A stretch of 64,000 nucleotides of DNA, from NCBI GenBank assembly GCA_910577235.1, contig CAJTMX010000003.1:94868-158867 (forward strand), given 5' to 3'. Under the pieces are notes generated by a model. That model was not told the origin of the DNA. It made no database searches and worked only from the letters and a program-made list of their open reading frames with translations. Each line of letters starts with the position of its first letter. The first letter of the stretch is position 1. Both the position numbers and the translations under genes were made by a program. This DNA is from an uncultured Acetatifactor sp. Its GTDB lineage: Bacteria > Bacillota > Clostridia > Lachnospirales > Lachnospiraceae. Below, piece by piece: positions 1-8,280 of this stretch.

Positions 1-144
1 GTTATCCCACGGGATCACCCCCTGGGACAGCCAGACGTGAACGGAATCATAGATGCCGAATTCACAGCGCCCGAATCCGGGGCATATTTCCTCAAAAGGC
101 ACATTCTCCAGCAGGCTTTCAATTTTTTCATATAAAGAGCGCAT
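1..144 (-). CDS. Hypothetical protein, C-terminus cut by the window edge
   Basis: The first 48 codons of a minus-strand gene are visible; the rest lies outside the window. The start ATG at 144 is preceded by a good GGAGG ribosome binding site about 6 bases upstream, which makes it a likely real start. The visible protein begins MRSLYEKIESLLENVPFEE and contains two cysteines separated by a GFGR stretch. I do not recognise the family and infer no function. It lies downstream of the MerR-like gene on the same strand and could share its transcript. Confidence 0.5.
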   Translation of the reverse strand, partial: MRSLYEKIESLLENVPFEEICPGFGRCEFGIYDSVHVWLSQGVIPWDN

Positions 145-252
145 CTCTTTCCCTCCTGAACCTATACGGCCGTTAATATCTCCGTATTTCCGTATATATA
201 CAGGATAGACCGTCAGGCCCAGACGCTCAACTTGAAATTCCCCGACTTTTTC

Positions 253-690
253 CTATTGGCCCTCCTCTATTTTCCGAAGGGCGGCGGCTATCTCCCCGGT
301 CTGCCCGGTAAAAATAAACCTCCCCACATTAATCTTGCTGTCAAAAAGATATGTGTACTTAAGCTCCCCCGCACACTCCCGGTTGATATACTGTAACAGT
401 ATCCGGTTCAATTCCCGGGACCGCTCCTCTCCCGGCTGGTCATAAATCAGACAGGCTGCCGGCTGCCGGGCATGTTCCTCCTCCAGAAAATGCTGCGCCC
501 GCATTTTAGCCTTGATCTGTATACCGCTTTTGATAAAGGGCTGCGCCACAAAGCGCTCCACATCCTCCGGTGAAAAAACATATTTCCCGGCGATCATGGC
601 TCCGGTGAGGATTCCCTGCCGGTAAAAATTCCGCAGGGAGCGGACGGAATATCCGGTCATCAGAGCCAGTTCGGCTAAACCATACTCCAT
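253..690 (-). CDS. MerR-like helix-turn-helix protein
   Basis: A 145-residue protein whose first 50 residues look like a MerR-type winged helix domain: a YGLAELALMTGYSVRSLRNF helix-turn-helix followed by a VFSPEDVERFV segment typical of the second helix pair. The C-terminal ~90 residues are not recognised and could be a dimerisation or effector part. The frame is open 18 codons further upstream, but only the ATG at 690 has a GGAGG site with 7-base spacing, so I start there. It is probably a DNA-binding regulator; the target is unknown. Its position just after a decayed fragment suggests the surrounding locus has been rearranged. Confidence 0.6.
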   Translation of the reverse strand: MEYGLAELALMTGYSVRSLRNFYRQGILTGAMIAGKYVFSPEDVERFVAQPFIKSGIQIKAKMRAQHFLEEEHARQPAACLIYDQPGEERSRELNRILLQYINRECAGELKYTYLFDSKINVGRFIFTGQTGEIAAALRKIEEGQ

Positions 691-740
691 GGTAGTTCCT
701 CCGTCTTTATGTCTTTTATATTTCCTGAAAGCGGGAAAAA

Positions 741-977
741 TCATTTGAGCATCTCCTCATACACCGATCTGTCCACGGTAAATTCCTGCGCTCCCATATA
801 GCCCGGTGCCACCTCATATTCGTCAAAGGCCAGCACAAGGTTCCCGGCCTGGTCAAAGTAAAAATCCTGATCTATTTCCAAGCCTTTCCAGTTCATCTCC
901 GGTTTCTCCTCCATATCTACCCAGTAGGATTTATCCCGATATTTTTTCAAAAACCGTCCCGTCCGGCAGAGGATCAC
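741..977 (-). pseudogene. RsiV/DUF3298-like C-terminal fragment
   Basis: The frame encodes the end of an RsiV-type anti-sigma factor domain (DUF3298): FYFDQAGNLVLAFDEYEVAPGYMG closely follows the usual motif of that family, in which a GNLV...F..YEVAPG..G pattern precedes a short C-terminal helix. The N-terminal membrane segment and most of the extracellular domain are absent. The only in-frame start is a GTG at 977 without a ribosome binding site. Upstream sequence is open in a different frame. I read this as a remnant of a deleted or frameshifted gene, not a working protein. Confidence 0.55.
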
Positions 978-1083
978 CCGGAAGCAGCGTGGACAGATCC
1001 GCCCGGAACGTTACGTTCCAACCGTTTTCTTCCTGTTGGAAATACCACTCTCTGTCCGTATCCTCGAATTTTACTACCAGCAT
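931..1083 (-). CDS. Small ORF or gene remnant after BlaR1
   Basis: A 50-residue frame starts at ATG 1083 with a GGAGG site 5 bases upstream and ends at TAA 931-933, overlapping the RsiV-like fragment in another frame. The frame stays open upstream of the ATG to about 1165, just behind the BlaR1 stop, and that stretch also looks protein-like (rich in D, F and W). It may be the tail of a lost reading frame. Coding status is uncertain and no family is recognised. Confidence 0.25.
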   Translation of the reverse strand: MLVVKFEDTDREWYFQQEENGWNVTFRADLSTLLPGDPLPDGTVFEKISG

Positions 1084-1169
1084 ATCATCCTCCCAATAAT
1101 ATCCCGCCCTATCATCAATAGAACCGAGAAAACCGAGGTCATCGGAAAAGTCAAGGCTTTTAAAGTGCC

Positions 1170-3605
1170 CTATTGAATCGCCTCCACCAGCATCAGACTT
1201 ATAGGGAGTTCATAACGCCCTGACATATACCAGCTGCCGTCCTCCCGCTGCAGCATGAGATAGAATACTTTCTCCTGGGGAAGAGTCCCCTCGGGCCACA
1301 TGGACCAACTGCACTGGCAATTCAGATGGACCATGGCTCTCCATCTCTTCCCGTTTTCCACATAATCCTGGTGAGGTCCGAAATTCCCATTTTCATCCAA
1401 CTCGCTGAAAAATACGGCATACTGGCGTCCTGCGTCCGTATAGCTGTACTGGCTCACGCCCCCTACCATGGCAAGCAACTGACCATCCTCTTCCACAAAG
1501 GGAGCAAAGTCCCCCTTGCGATCAAGAGTCGGAAGGCTGCCCGAAAGCAGACCCTCCGTGATCTCCGTATCAAAATAACGGTTTAAATAAGTCCGCAACT
1601 CCTCCATACTGGTGATGCCCGGCTCATCCACTACGCCGTAATTGACGCCGTCGATCACCTTATAGTAGGGCCACACATCCGAATAGGGTCTTGTGGAGAT
1701 CTCCCCCATATTTGTAAACCAGCTGTAAACCCGCTCCGCCTCCTCAAAATCCTGTCTCCACCGGGGAATCTCCTCCATGGGATATCCCTCCAGTTCCTCA
1801 TAGGGGAATTGTTTCGCCGAAAAGCTGCTCCAGCAGGTTCTGATCTCCTCCAGGCAGGCTGTATACGCATCCGGGGACTCCGGGTCGTACTCCACAAAAG
1901 CAGGTTCCATATAATAATACGCCCCCGTTCCCGCCCGATTGGCCTGGAGCTGCGTACCTGCCACTCCGGCAGAATGGTCATTATTATAATCCCAGGCCAG
2001 CAGGTATTCCATGCCCCGGATATCCCAGGTACCGCTTCTATAGGCGATCTGCTCCAGACCCGGCTCCAGATCGGGATACCCCGTCCAGAAATAATAGCAC
2101 AGACAGCCCTCCGTTGCCAGCTCATGCCAGCCGTCTTGCGGCTCCCCCTCCGGCAGACCGGACAGGGAATCTATGTGAAACAGCGCCAGATGCCGCAGAT
2201 AGCGCTCTCCCGCCTCATTCTCCCCCAGCACCGCCCCGTAGGCCACTTTACCCACCAGACTCCGGGGAACTTCCATGGAAAAATAGGGATCGTCGATGAC
2301 CGTATCCCTGATGACCCGGTAGTAGGCATTGTCCGAGCGCACATGATCCGACGCAGGATCTGTGGGGTCCCCCTCCGGGATTGCACTGCCCCAATCCTGT
2401 CCCGGTGTCTCCTCGATACTGTTTCCCGGCTGTTCTCCGGCACTGTCTCCATGCTGGCCTTCATCGCTGTTTTCCGGTTGCTCTCCACCGCTTTCCCCCG
2501 GCTGCTCCGAAACGGATGGAACCTCCGGCGCTGCATTGCCGCTCTCCTTAGATTCGTTGGGAGTTCTGTTGGGGTTTGCGCCCATATCCCTCTCCCCCCG
2601 CACTCCCGTACATGCCACGCAGAATATCCCCAGCATCAAAACCGCCAGAACCGCTCCTGTCACAGCCAGAGTCCTGGGCCTTTTAGCGATCATCTGTACC
2701 CGCTCCCTCAGGTTTTTGCCGTCCGCGGTCATGCTTGTGGCGCAGCATAAAAAATCCGCTTTGCGGCTCTGCTGTACAGTCACCTCCACCAGCACCCTGC
2801 CATAGACGCTGCGGTTTTCCTCCCCCAGACGCCCCACCGTTCTCTCGTCACAGGCCAGTTCACTGTCCTGACGGCTCACATAGGTCGCCAGCCACACCAG
2901 CGGGTTATACCAGTGCAGCGTCAGACACAGGCTGCGCATCAATGACCAGATATGATCTCCTGTCCGATAGTGGCTCTCCTCATGGGCAAGCACATAGGGC
3001 AGCTGCTGCTCCGTGATGCCCCCAGGGAGGTAGATCGCGGGATGCGTCAGGCCGAACAGGCACGGCCCGGTCAGATCGTCCACCACATATACAGGCACGG
3101 TACCCTTCTCTGCCACTGGCCGGAGACGACGCGCACGGCAGAGTCTGCGCCAAAAACTGATATTGACTCCCGACAGCACCAGCGCCGCCACTGCCGCGCC
3201 TGCCGCCCAGACGATCAGCAATGCCTTCTGCCAGGAAAACCGGTCTCCATTCTCTGGCAATCTCTCAGGACCTGGTATCGGCTCCGGCGCCGTAACAGGT
3301 GTGAAATGACCGTTTTCCGGCTTTTGTAAAATATCCGGCGTGTATGCTCCGACGAGCTCCCCGCCCGCGTCCTCCCTAAAGTCGGGAATCTCCTGAACGC
3401 CCTGCTCCTCCTGCCCGGCGGGCAGCAGATTCAGTATGCTCACATTCGTACCTATAAAATTACAGGGGATCAGAAGGCGGACCAAGACCAGCAGCCAAAG
3501 GCCATATTGTGTCTTCGCGCTGATCTTTCCTTTAAAGATCCGGCGTATTAACAACACCAATGCCACTGCCACACTTGAGGTAATCATCCATGCCAACATG
3601 CTCAC
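1170..3605 (-). CDS. BlaR1-type M56 membrane metalloprotease sensor
   Basis: An 811-residue integral membrane sensor. N-terminal hydrophobic segments occur near residues 4-20, 34-50 and 127-147. A cytoplasmic-facing M56 peptidase motif HEESH lies at 208-212 with a probable third zinc ligand in SELACDE (E249), and a further membrane segment lies at about 322-340. The ~470-residue extracellular C-terminus is not a recognisable penicillin-binding domain: it begins with a low-complexity Ser/Glu/Pro/Gly linker and continues into an unassigned region. BlaR1-family proteins cleave or trigger cleavage of a partner BlaI repressor after ligand binding. The gene overlaps the upstream blaI-like gene by 4 bases (ATGA), consistent with coupled translation. 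The ligand cannot be inferred; it need not be a beta-lactam. Confidence 0.85.
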   Translation of the reverse strand: MSMLAWMITSSVAVALVLLIRRIFKGKISAKTQYGLWLLVLVRLLIPCNFIGTNVSILNLLPAGQEEQGVQEIPDFREDAGGELVGAYTPDILQKPENGHFTPVTAPEPIPGPERLPENGDRFSWQKALLIVWAAGAAVAALVLSGVNISFWRRLCRARRLRPVAEKGTVPVYVVDDLTGPCLFGLTHPAIYLPGGITEQQLPYVLAHEESHYRTGDHIWSLMRSLCLTLHWYNPLVWLATYVSRQDSELACDERTVGRLGEENRSVYGRVLVEVTVQQSRKADFLCCATSMTADGKNLRERVQMIAKRPRTLAVTGAVLAVLMLGIFCVACTGVRGERDMGANPNRTPNESKESGNAAPEVPSVSEQPGESGGEQPENSDEGQHGDSAGEQPGNSIEETPGQDWGSAIPEGDPTDPASDHVRSDNAYYRVIRDTVIDDPYFSMEVPRSLVGKVAYGAVLGENEAGERYLRHLALFHIDSLSGLPEGEPQDGWHELATEGCLCYYFWTGYPDLEPGLEQIAYRSGTWDIRGMEYLLAWDYNNDHSAGVAGTQLQANRAGTGAYYYMEPAFVEYDPESPDAYTACLEEIRTCWSSFSAKQFPYEELEGYPMEEIPRWRQDFEEAERVYSWFTNMGEISTRPYSDVWPYYKVIDGVNYGVVDEPGITSMEELRTYLNRYFDTEITEGLLSGSLPTLDRKGDFAPFVEEDGQLLAMVGGVSQYSYTDAGRQYAVFFSELDENGNFGPHQDYVENGKRWRAMVHLNCQCSWSMWPEGTLPQEKVFYLMLQREDGSWYMSGRYELPISLMLVEAIQ

Positions 3606-4003
3606 ATCCTCCTCTCTGCCTCTTCCAGAATATCATACAGTTCCCGGATCTCCTCTTTGGACAGGTTCTGCTTTTTCGTCAGCGTGCTCATAAGCATACC
3701 CACGCTGCCCTTGTATACCCGGCTTAAAAAATCTTCCGTTTCATGCAGCAGCGCCTCCTGACGCTTTACCAGCGGACTGTAACACCTGACCTCTCCGCTC
3801 TCATCGCAGTGGATCAAACCTTTCTCGGTCATTCGCCGCAACATCGTAAGCGTCGTGCTTTTGCTCCAGCCCATCTCCGCCTTCAGGTAGTCCACAACCT
3901 CCCGGCTGGTGCGGGGAGCCTGCTCCCACAGGCATTCCATCAGGTGCCACTGTGCCGGAGTCAGGTCGGTTCCCGGCTGCTTTTCCGGTATATTGTCTCC
4001 CAT
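3602..4003 (-). CDS. BlaI/MecI-family transcriptional repressor
   Basis: A 133-residue winged-helix repressor. The wHTH occupies roughly residues 14-85 (LTPAQWHLMECLWEQAPRTS, then WSKSTTLTMLRRMTEKGLI), followed by the family's C-terminal dimerisation helices. Length and motif order match BlaI/MecI/CopY. It is the first gene of a two-gene operon with the M56 sensor protease. The promoter just upstream carries two GTTTAC-type dyads that overlap the -35 and flank the -10, so autorepression is very likely. Whether the regulon goes beyond the sensor pair is not visible here. Confidence 0.9.
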   Translation of the reverse strand: MGDNIPEKQPGTDLTPAQWHLMECLWEQAPRTSREVVDYLKAEMGWSKSTTLTMLRRMTEKGLIHCDESGEVRCYSPLVKRQEALLHETEDFLSRVYKGSVGMLMSTLTKKQNLSKEEIRELYDILEEAERRM

Positions 4004-4037
4004 GATTTTTTGCTCCTCCTAGTCACTGCATAATGCG

Positions 4038-4094
4038 GTTTACTTTGTAAACCCAATATAACACAGGGTGGTTTACGTTGTCAACCACCCTGTG
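4038..4094 (-). promoter_or_regulatory. blaI promoter with two operator dyads
   Basis: On the minus strand TTGACA (4084-4079) and TATATT (4060-4055) are separated by 18 bases. A perfect GTTTAC-TTT-GTAAAC dyad lies at 4038-4052 just downstream of the -10, and a near copy GTTTAC-GTT-GTCAAC at 4071-4085 covers the -35. The second dyad sits inside a longer inverted repeat with 12-base arms (4062-4073 and 4083-4094). Spacing of the two dyads is 33 bases centre to centre. BlaI-family dimers bind such dyads, so this is the probable autoregulatory operator. Confidence 0.75.
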
Positions 4095-4103
4095 CTTATT
4101 CAC

Positions 4104-4511
4104 TGACTTATTTCACTGACTTTTGTCCTACTTATTTGCCGTTATTTTTTTCTCCTGTGAAGTCTTTCTGTAAACAAAGAACTCCATACTGTTTTCCCTG
4201 AAAATATCCTTTAATATTATAAGTCCTCTCCGTAGCTCTTCCTCTGTGTCCGGGATTTTTGTTCGTTATGCATGGCGAATCTGTGGGAGACTAAAACATG
4301 TATACCCTTTTGCGGCACCAGCAGCTCCGCCTCCTCGCAGGTGAGATGGCCGCAGTTCGGCGCACAAGGATTATGATACGCCGCACACATGGATCATCTG
4401 CCGGGGAAGTACGGTAAAAAAGGTTTTACATCCCGTGGGGAGAAAAAGGCCGTTGCCTTCTGCGTCAATGCCATGATCGCTGTGCCGGTAGCCGTGCCGC
4501 CGGGACTTGCG
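4104..4511. other. Gene-poor stretch with a possible 57-residue remnant
   Basis: No gene of normal length is present. On the minus strand a 57-codon frame runs from ATG 4390 to TAA 4217-4219 and encodes a peptide with cysteines in a CAAYHNPCAPNCGHLTC pattern. It has no ribosome binding site and is preceded immediately by a stop, so it may be a decayed gene end. On the plus strand a 49-codon frame begins at 4389 with no ribosome binding site and is probably chance. No promoter or terminator was convincing. Confidence 0.3.
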
Positions 4512-5462
4512 CTAAAAAATCGTCGTAAGCAACCGTAACAGCCGGGCCAGATCGTCTATCATCCGCTGGTCTATCATGGAGACGGAACTGCTCTCCGGCG
4601 TATACGCCGCCCATGTCAGCTCCAGCGACCAGTCCTCTATCTGCTCTGCCCCGGGCAGGTTTCCTGTGACCACCGTCCTCACCCGGGGTTCTCCCAGATA
4701 GACCGCTATGTACAGTTCCATGCCCTCCGGGAGATTCCAGGAATCCGTATCTCCCGGAATTCCCATCCGCTGTGCCAGCTGCCGCGCCAACTCCAGTCGG
4801 CGGTCAGTGTCGGTGATACGATAGACCAGCTTTTGCTCCTGCCGGTCCCACTCGTCCGCTGCCAGAACGGCTCCACACAACATGGGCAGAGAGAGCTTTC
4901 CCTGTATTTCTTCCAGTTTTTCCCTTATATCTGGGATTTGGCCCAGTTCCAGCTCAAAGGCATGTTCCAGCTGTTGCAGCGAAATATAGTCCCCAAGGCT
5001 CCACTGGGGCAACATCTTATCCAGCAGCCTGTTCTCATGGGTAAGATGGGCATAGGCTCTGTCATATATGGCATGTATGTCTATGGCCTGGCAGTCCCGG
5101 GTCAGGTACAGTTCCGTGAGCGGACTGCCGCTTTCTCCGCTGGCCGCCAGCCTTACGGCCTCACCGTCATATCCGCCATGCAGCGTCACACTGTTCCACT
5201 CCGTTCTCTCCAGGCCCGTAATCTCCGAAAGTATCATTAAAAATTTCTGCTGATCCGCCGTCAGTTTATCCATATTCAGACTGGCCTGTAGGGTTATGGC
5301 GCAGTTCGGCGCCGTCAACGCCTCCCGCAGCCGCCGGGCCTTGGGGACGGTGCGGATTCCCAGCACTACCGCCGCGGTCAGTACCACTGTCAACAGCAGG
5401 CATAGCGCTTTAATTATCCGGTGTTTCTTTTTATGTTTGCCTCTTCTTGCGGATTGTCCCAT
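4512..5462 (-). CDS. Membrane-anchored exported protein of unknown function
   Basis: A 316-residue protein with a strongly basic N-terminus (about residues 5-18) and one hydrophobic segment at about 18-37, so it is most likely a single-pass membrane protein with the bulk outside the cell. The remaining ~280 residues contain alternating charged and hydrophobic stretches but no motif I recognise. It is transcribed from a convincing promoter at 5546-5574 and stands alone, divergent from the alarmone synthetase gene. No function is inferred. Confidence 0.6.
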   Translation of the reverse strand: MGQSARRGKHKKKHRIIKALCLLLTVVLTAAVVLGIRTVPKARRLREALTAPNCAITLQASLNMDKLTADQQKFLMILSEITGLERTEWNSVTLHGGYDGEAVRLAASGESGSPLTELYLTRDCQAIDIHAIYDRAYAHLTHENRLLDKMLPQWSLGDYISLQQLEHAFELELGQIPDIREKLEEIQGKLSLPMLCGAVLAADEWDRQEQKLVYRITDTDRRLELARQLAQRMGIPGDTDSWNLPEGMELYIAVYLGEPRVRTVVTGNLPGAEQIEDWSLELTWAAYTPESSSVSMIDQRMIDDLARLLRLLTTIF

Positions 5463-5545
5463 AGATTTTCTCCACTGAATACATATAGGTCCTTATGTTC
5501 CGATTGCTTTTTCAGATACAATGCAACAACTGCATCTGTAAGTTT

Positions 5546-5574
5546 ATTATAAGCTTCCCCGCCATATTTGACAA
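5546..5574 (-). promoter_or_regulatory. Sigma-A-type promoter for the 5462 gene
   Basis: On the minus strand TTGTCA (5574-5569) and a perfect TATAAT (5551-5546) are separated by 17 bases. This would start transcription near 5540 and drive the membrane-anchored protein gene starting at 5462. Confidence 0.65.
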
Positions 5575-5697
5575 TACTGTCCGCCTGTCCAAAAATTTAA
5601 TAGGAAAACTATAGAAAATTAATTTCTTTTCTTCTTTGGCTACGGTATAATTAGTATGGTTTTGTCATGAAAAATTCACTTTGGAGGAAAGCCATTT

Positions 5698-6393
5698 ATG
5701 GAACAGAATACCCCTGCGCCGGAAACGGATTTCGGCCGCCTGATAAACGAGCTGAGCGGCACCGATTCCATTGCAACCATAGAAAACATTTTTGCCGCCT
5801 GGCAGGAGATGATGAGCCGCTACCGCTGCGCCATCATGGAAGTGGAGACCAAATTCCGGGTTCTGAACGAACAGTTTTCTCTACAGCATGAGCGCAATCC
5901 CATAGAGAACATAAAGACCCGGATCAAATCGCCGGACAGCATCCGCCGGAAGATGACAAAAAAGGGGCTGACTCCCCTGACACTGTCCGCCATCGAGGAT
6001 AATCTAAATGACGTGGCGGGAATCCGGGTGATCTGCTCCTTTATCGATGATATCTATATGTTGGCTGACTGCCTGACCAGCCAGGACGACATAACCCTGA
6101 TCGAGTGTAAGGACTATATCAAGCATCCCAAGGAGAACGGATACCGCAGCCTGCATCTGATCGTGCAAGTACCTATCTTTCTACAAAACGAAAAGCGCAA
6201 TATGAAGGTGGAAGTCCAGCTGCGCACCATCGCCATGGAGTTCTGGGCCAATCTGGAACACCGGCTGCGCTACAAAAAGGATCTGCCCGAGGCGGTGCAG
6301 CAGGCCACGGCGGACGAGCTGTACCAATGTGCCGAGGCCAGCGCCCAGCTGGACCGGCGCATGCAGCAGGTGCGGTATACGGTGGAAAAATAA
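5698..6393 (+). CDS. Small alarmone synthetase, RelA/SpoT nucleotidyltransferase domain
   Basis: A 231-residue single-domain (p)ppGpp synthetase of the RelQ/RelP (YjbM/YwaC) type; no HD hydrolase, TGS or ACT domain is present. Family motifs are in order: IKTRIKSPDSIRRKM (ATP-binding basic segment, about residues 70-85), LNDVAGIRVICSF (acidic Asp of the active site, about 102-114), KENGYRSLHLIV (GTP-recognition Tyr, about 148-160) and VEVQLRT (about 172-178, with the catalytic Glu). The start ATG follows a GGAGG site by 9 bases. A TATAAT at 5646-5651 with only a weak -35 is the likely promoter. It makes the stringent alarmone in the cytosol from GTP or GDP and ATP. Confidence 0.9.
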   Translation: MEQNTPAPETDFGRLINELSGTDSIATIENIFAAWQEMMSRYRCAIMEVETKFRVLNEQFSLQHERNPIENIKTRIKSPDSIRRKMTKKGLTPLTLSAIEDNLNDVAGIRVICSFIDDIYMLADCLTSQDDITLIECKDYIKHPKENGYRSLHLIVQVPIFLQNEKRNMKVEVQLRTIAMEFWANLEHRLRYKKDLPEAVQQATADELYQCAEASAQLDRRMQQVRYTVEK

Positions 6394-6423
6394 GATATCT
6401 GCTGCGAGGCAGAAATTGCGTAA

Positions 6424-6452
6424 TTGCGTGAAGATCGTGCGTGTGCTATAAT
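6424..6452 (+). promoter_or_regulatory. Promoter upstream of the YjgR-like gene
   Basis: TTGCGT (6424-6429) and a perfect TATAAT (6447-6452) with 17-base spacing lie just behind the alarmone synthetase stop. Transcription would start near 6459, leaving a leader of about 135 bases before the ATPase gene. Confidence 0.7.
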
Positions 6453-6458
6453 GGGTAA

Positions 6459-6580
6459 AGTGCGAACCTCTCCCCCTGTGACGAAGTCGATTACCTATCA
6501 CAGTATATGGAGACCGGGATTGGGAAACAGGAGAGGGCAACGGCAGAACGCTGACGGATTACACTAAAGCAACGATAATT
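6459..6580 (+). ncRNA. Candidate structured leader RNA before the YjgR-like ATPase
   Basis: The leader has nested complementarity: an outer AGTG/CACT pair (6459-6462 with 6562-6565), a 7-base stem CCTCTCC/GGAGAGG (6467-6473 with 6530-6536), and an inner 6-base stem CTGTGA/TCACAG (6476-6481 with 6498-6503) with a 16-base loop. It is followed by G-rich single-stranded segments. No terminator with a U-tract follows, so any control would act on translation or stability. It does not match a riboswitch class that I know. Coding in this stretch looks unlikely. This is a candidate only. Confidence 0.3.
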
Positions 6581-6593
6581 TGGAGGGATGAAC

Positions 6594-8204
6594 ATGTATC
6601 AGGACAACAAAATCTGGATCGGTATGGCCGGAGATGAAAAGGTGTACATATACCCCGGTATGGCCAACCGCCACGGCATGATCGCGGGTGCCACCGGCAC
6701 CGGTAAGACTATCACGTTAAAGGTGCTGGCAGAGTCCTTCAGCGACTGCGGCGTACCTGTATTTCTGGCGGATGTGAAAGGCGATCTGGCCGCTATGTGC
6801 AAGCCCGGCGTGATCTCCGAGAGCCTGCAAAACCGTATAGACGACATGGGACTTGCGCGTGAAGGCTTTGCCTTTGATGCCTATCCTACCACCTATTGGG
6901 ATATTTATGGGGAAAAGGGCCTGCCCCTGCGCACCACCATATCGGAGATGGGACCGCTGCTGCTGTCCCGTATCCTGGAACTGAACGATACCCAGAGCGA
7001 TATCCTCACCGTTATCTTCAAGATCGCGGACGACGAGGGTCTGCTGTTGATCGATACCAAGGATCTGCGGGCCATGATCCAGTACGTGGGAGAAAACGCC
7101 AAGGAGTTGACTCTGCGGTACGGCAATATCACCAAACCCAGCCTGGGAGCCATCACCAGAGCCATCATCGCCTTGGAGAGCGAGGGCGGGGAGTTATTTT
7201 TCAGCGAACCGGCCCTGAATATCTCGGATTGGTTTTGCCGCAACCGGGAGGGCAAGGGCGTGATCCAGGTTCTGGATTGCCAGACGCTGGTCAACAAGCC
7301 CACGATGTACGCCACTTTCCTGCTGTGGATGCTGTCGGAGCTGTTTGAGACTCTGCCGGAGGTGGGCGATCTGGATGCCCCCAGAATGGTATTTTTCTTT
7401 GACGAGGCGCATTTGCTCTTTAACAGTGCCTCCAAGTCCCTGCTGACCAAGATCGAACAGGTGGTGAAACTGATCCGCTCCAAGGGTGTGGGCATCTATT
7501 TTATTACCCAAAGTCCCCGGGATATTCCCGACGGCGTTCTGGCGCAGCTGGGCAACAAGGTACAGCACGCGCTGCACGCGTACACCCCTGCGGAGCAAAA
7601 GGGCGCCAAAGCTGCCGCACAGTCTTTCCGGGTAAATCCCGATTTTGACACCTATGACACTCTGATCAATCTGGGGGTGGGCGAGGCATTGGTATCCGTA
7701 CTGGATGAGGACGGCATCCCCACTGTGGTACAGAAATGCGATATTCTGCCTCCTCAGAGCCAGATGGGCGCTCTGGATGACGATATCAGGGAGCGACAGA
7801 TCAGGAAAAACATCCTGTATCCTAAATATAACGATTATTTCGACCGGGATTCCGCCTATGAATTCCTGGAGCGGATGAATCTTGCCAACGCCGAGGCTGC
7901 CGAGGAGGCGAGAATAGCTGCCGCTGAAGAAAAGCAGCGGCAAAAGGAGGAGGCTGCCGCCGAAAAGGCCAGGCAAAAAGAACTGGCTGCCGCACAGAGG
8001 GCGGAGGAGCGCAGGCAGGCCTCCGGCCAGCGGGCCGTGAGATCCGCCGCCAAGAGCGTGGCAAACAGCGCCGCCGGCACGGTTGGCCGGGAGCTGGGCA
8101 ACACCATCGGCAAGACGGTGGGCGGTTCCTTTGGGAAAAAGCTGGGCGGTAATGTTGGCGCGGCATTGGGACGGGGTATCATTGGCACACTGTTCGGGCG
8201 GTAG
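6594..8204 (+). CDS. HerA/YjgR-like (DUF853) ATP-binding protein
   Basis: A 536-residue P-loop ATPase of the HerA-FtsK superfamily, YjgR/DUF853 branch. Walker A is GATGTGKT near residue 32, followed by VFLADVKGDLAAMC; Walker B is FFFDEAHLLF near 265; an arginine-bearing VGIYFITQSPRDIPDGVLAQLGNKVQHAL segment follows. The C-terminus after ~430 is an Ala/Glu/Lys/Arg-rich helical stretch, then a Gly-rich tail with small-residue repeats. An ATG at 6588 abuts GGAGGG with no spacing, so the next ATG at 6594 (6-7 bases) is the likely start. Family members are thought to be DNA translocases or helicase-like; the cellular role is unproven. Confidence 0.85.
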   Translation: MYQDNKIWIGMAGDEKVYIYPGMANRHGMIAGATGTGKTITLKVLAESFSDCGVPVFLADVKGDLAAMCKPGVISESLQNRIDDMGLAREGFAFDAYPTTYWDIYGEKGLPLRTTISEMGPLLLSRILELNDTQSDILTVIFKIADDEGLLLIDTKDLRAMIQYVGENAKELTLRYGNITKPSLGAITRAIIALESEGGELFFSEPALNISDWFCRNREGKGVIQVLDCQTLVNKPTMYATFLLWMLSELFETLPEVGDLDAPRMVFFFDEAHLLFNSASKSLLTKIEQVVKLIRSKGVGIYFITQSPRDIPDGVLAQLGNKVQHALHAYTPAEQKGAKAAAQSFRVNPDFDTYDTLINLGVGEALVSVLDEDGIPTVVQKCDILPPQSQMGALDDDIRERQIRKNILYPKYNDYFDRDSAYEFLERMNLANAEAAEEARIAAAEEKQRQKEEAAAEKARQKELAAAQRAEERRQASGQRAVRSAAKSVANSAAGTVGRELGNTIGKTVGGSFGKKLGGNVGAALGRGIIGTLFGR

Positions 8205-8224
8205 ACACATACATCTGCAAAAAT

Positions 8225-8269
8225 GCTCCAGAGATAAACGGTTCCATGAAGAACGCTTATCTCTGGAGC
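8225..8269. terminator. Bidirectional terminator between convergent genes
   Basis: Perfect 13-base inverted repeat arms (8225-8237 and 8257-8269, GCTCCAGAGATAA and its complement) enclose a 19-base loop and are followed by a T-rich stretch. It sits between the stops of the YjgR-like gene (plus) and the HD-GYP-like gene (minus) and probably serves both. Confidence 0.65.
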
Positions 8270-8280
8270 TGTTATTTTGA

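Noticed and set aside
4389..4538. 49-codon plus-strand ORF before the unknown anchored protein gene
   Set aside because: No ribosome binding site, no recognised motif, and it runs into the 3' end of the opposite gene.
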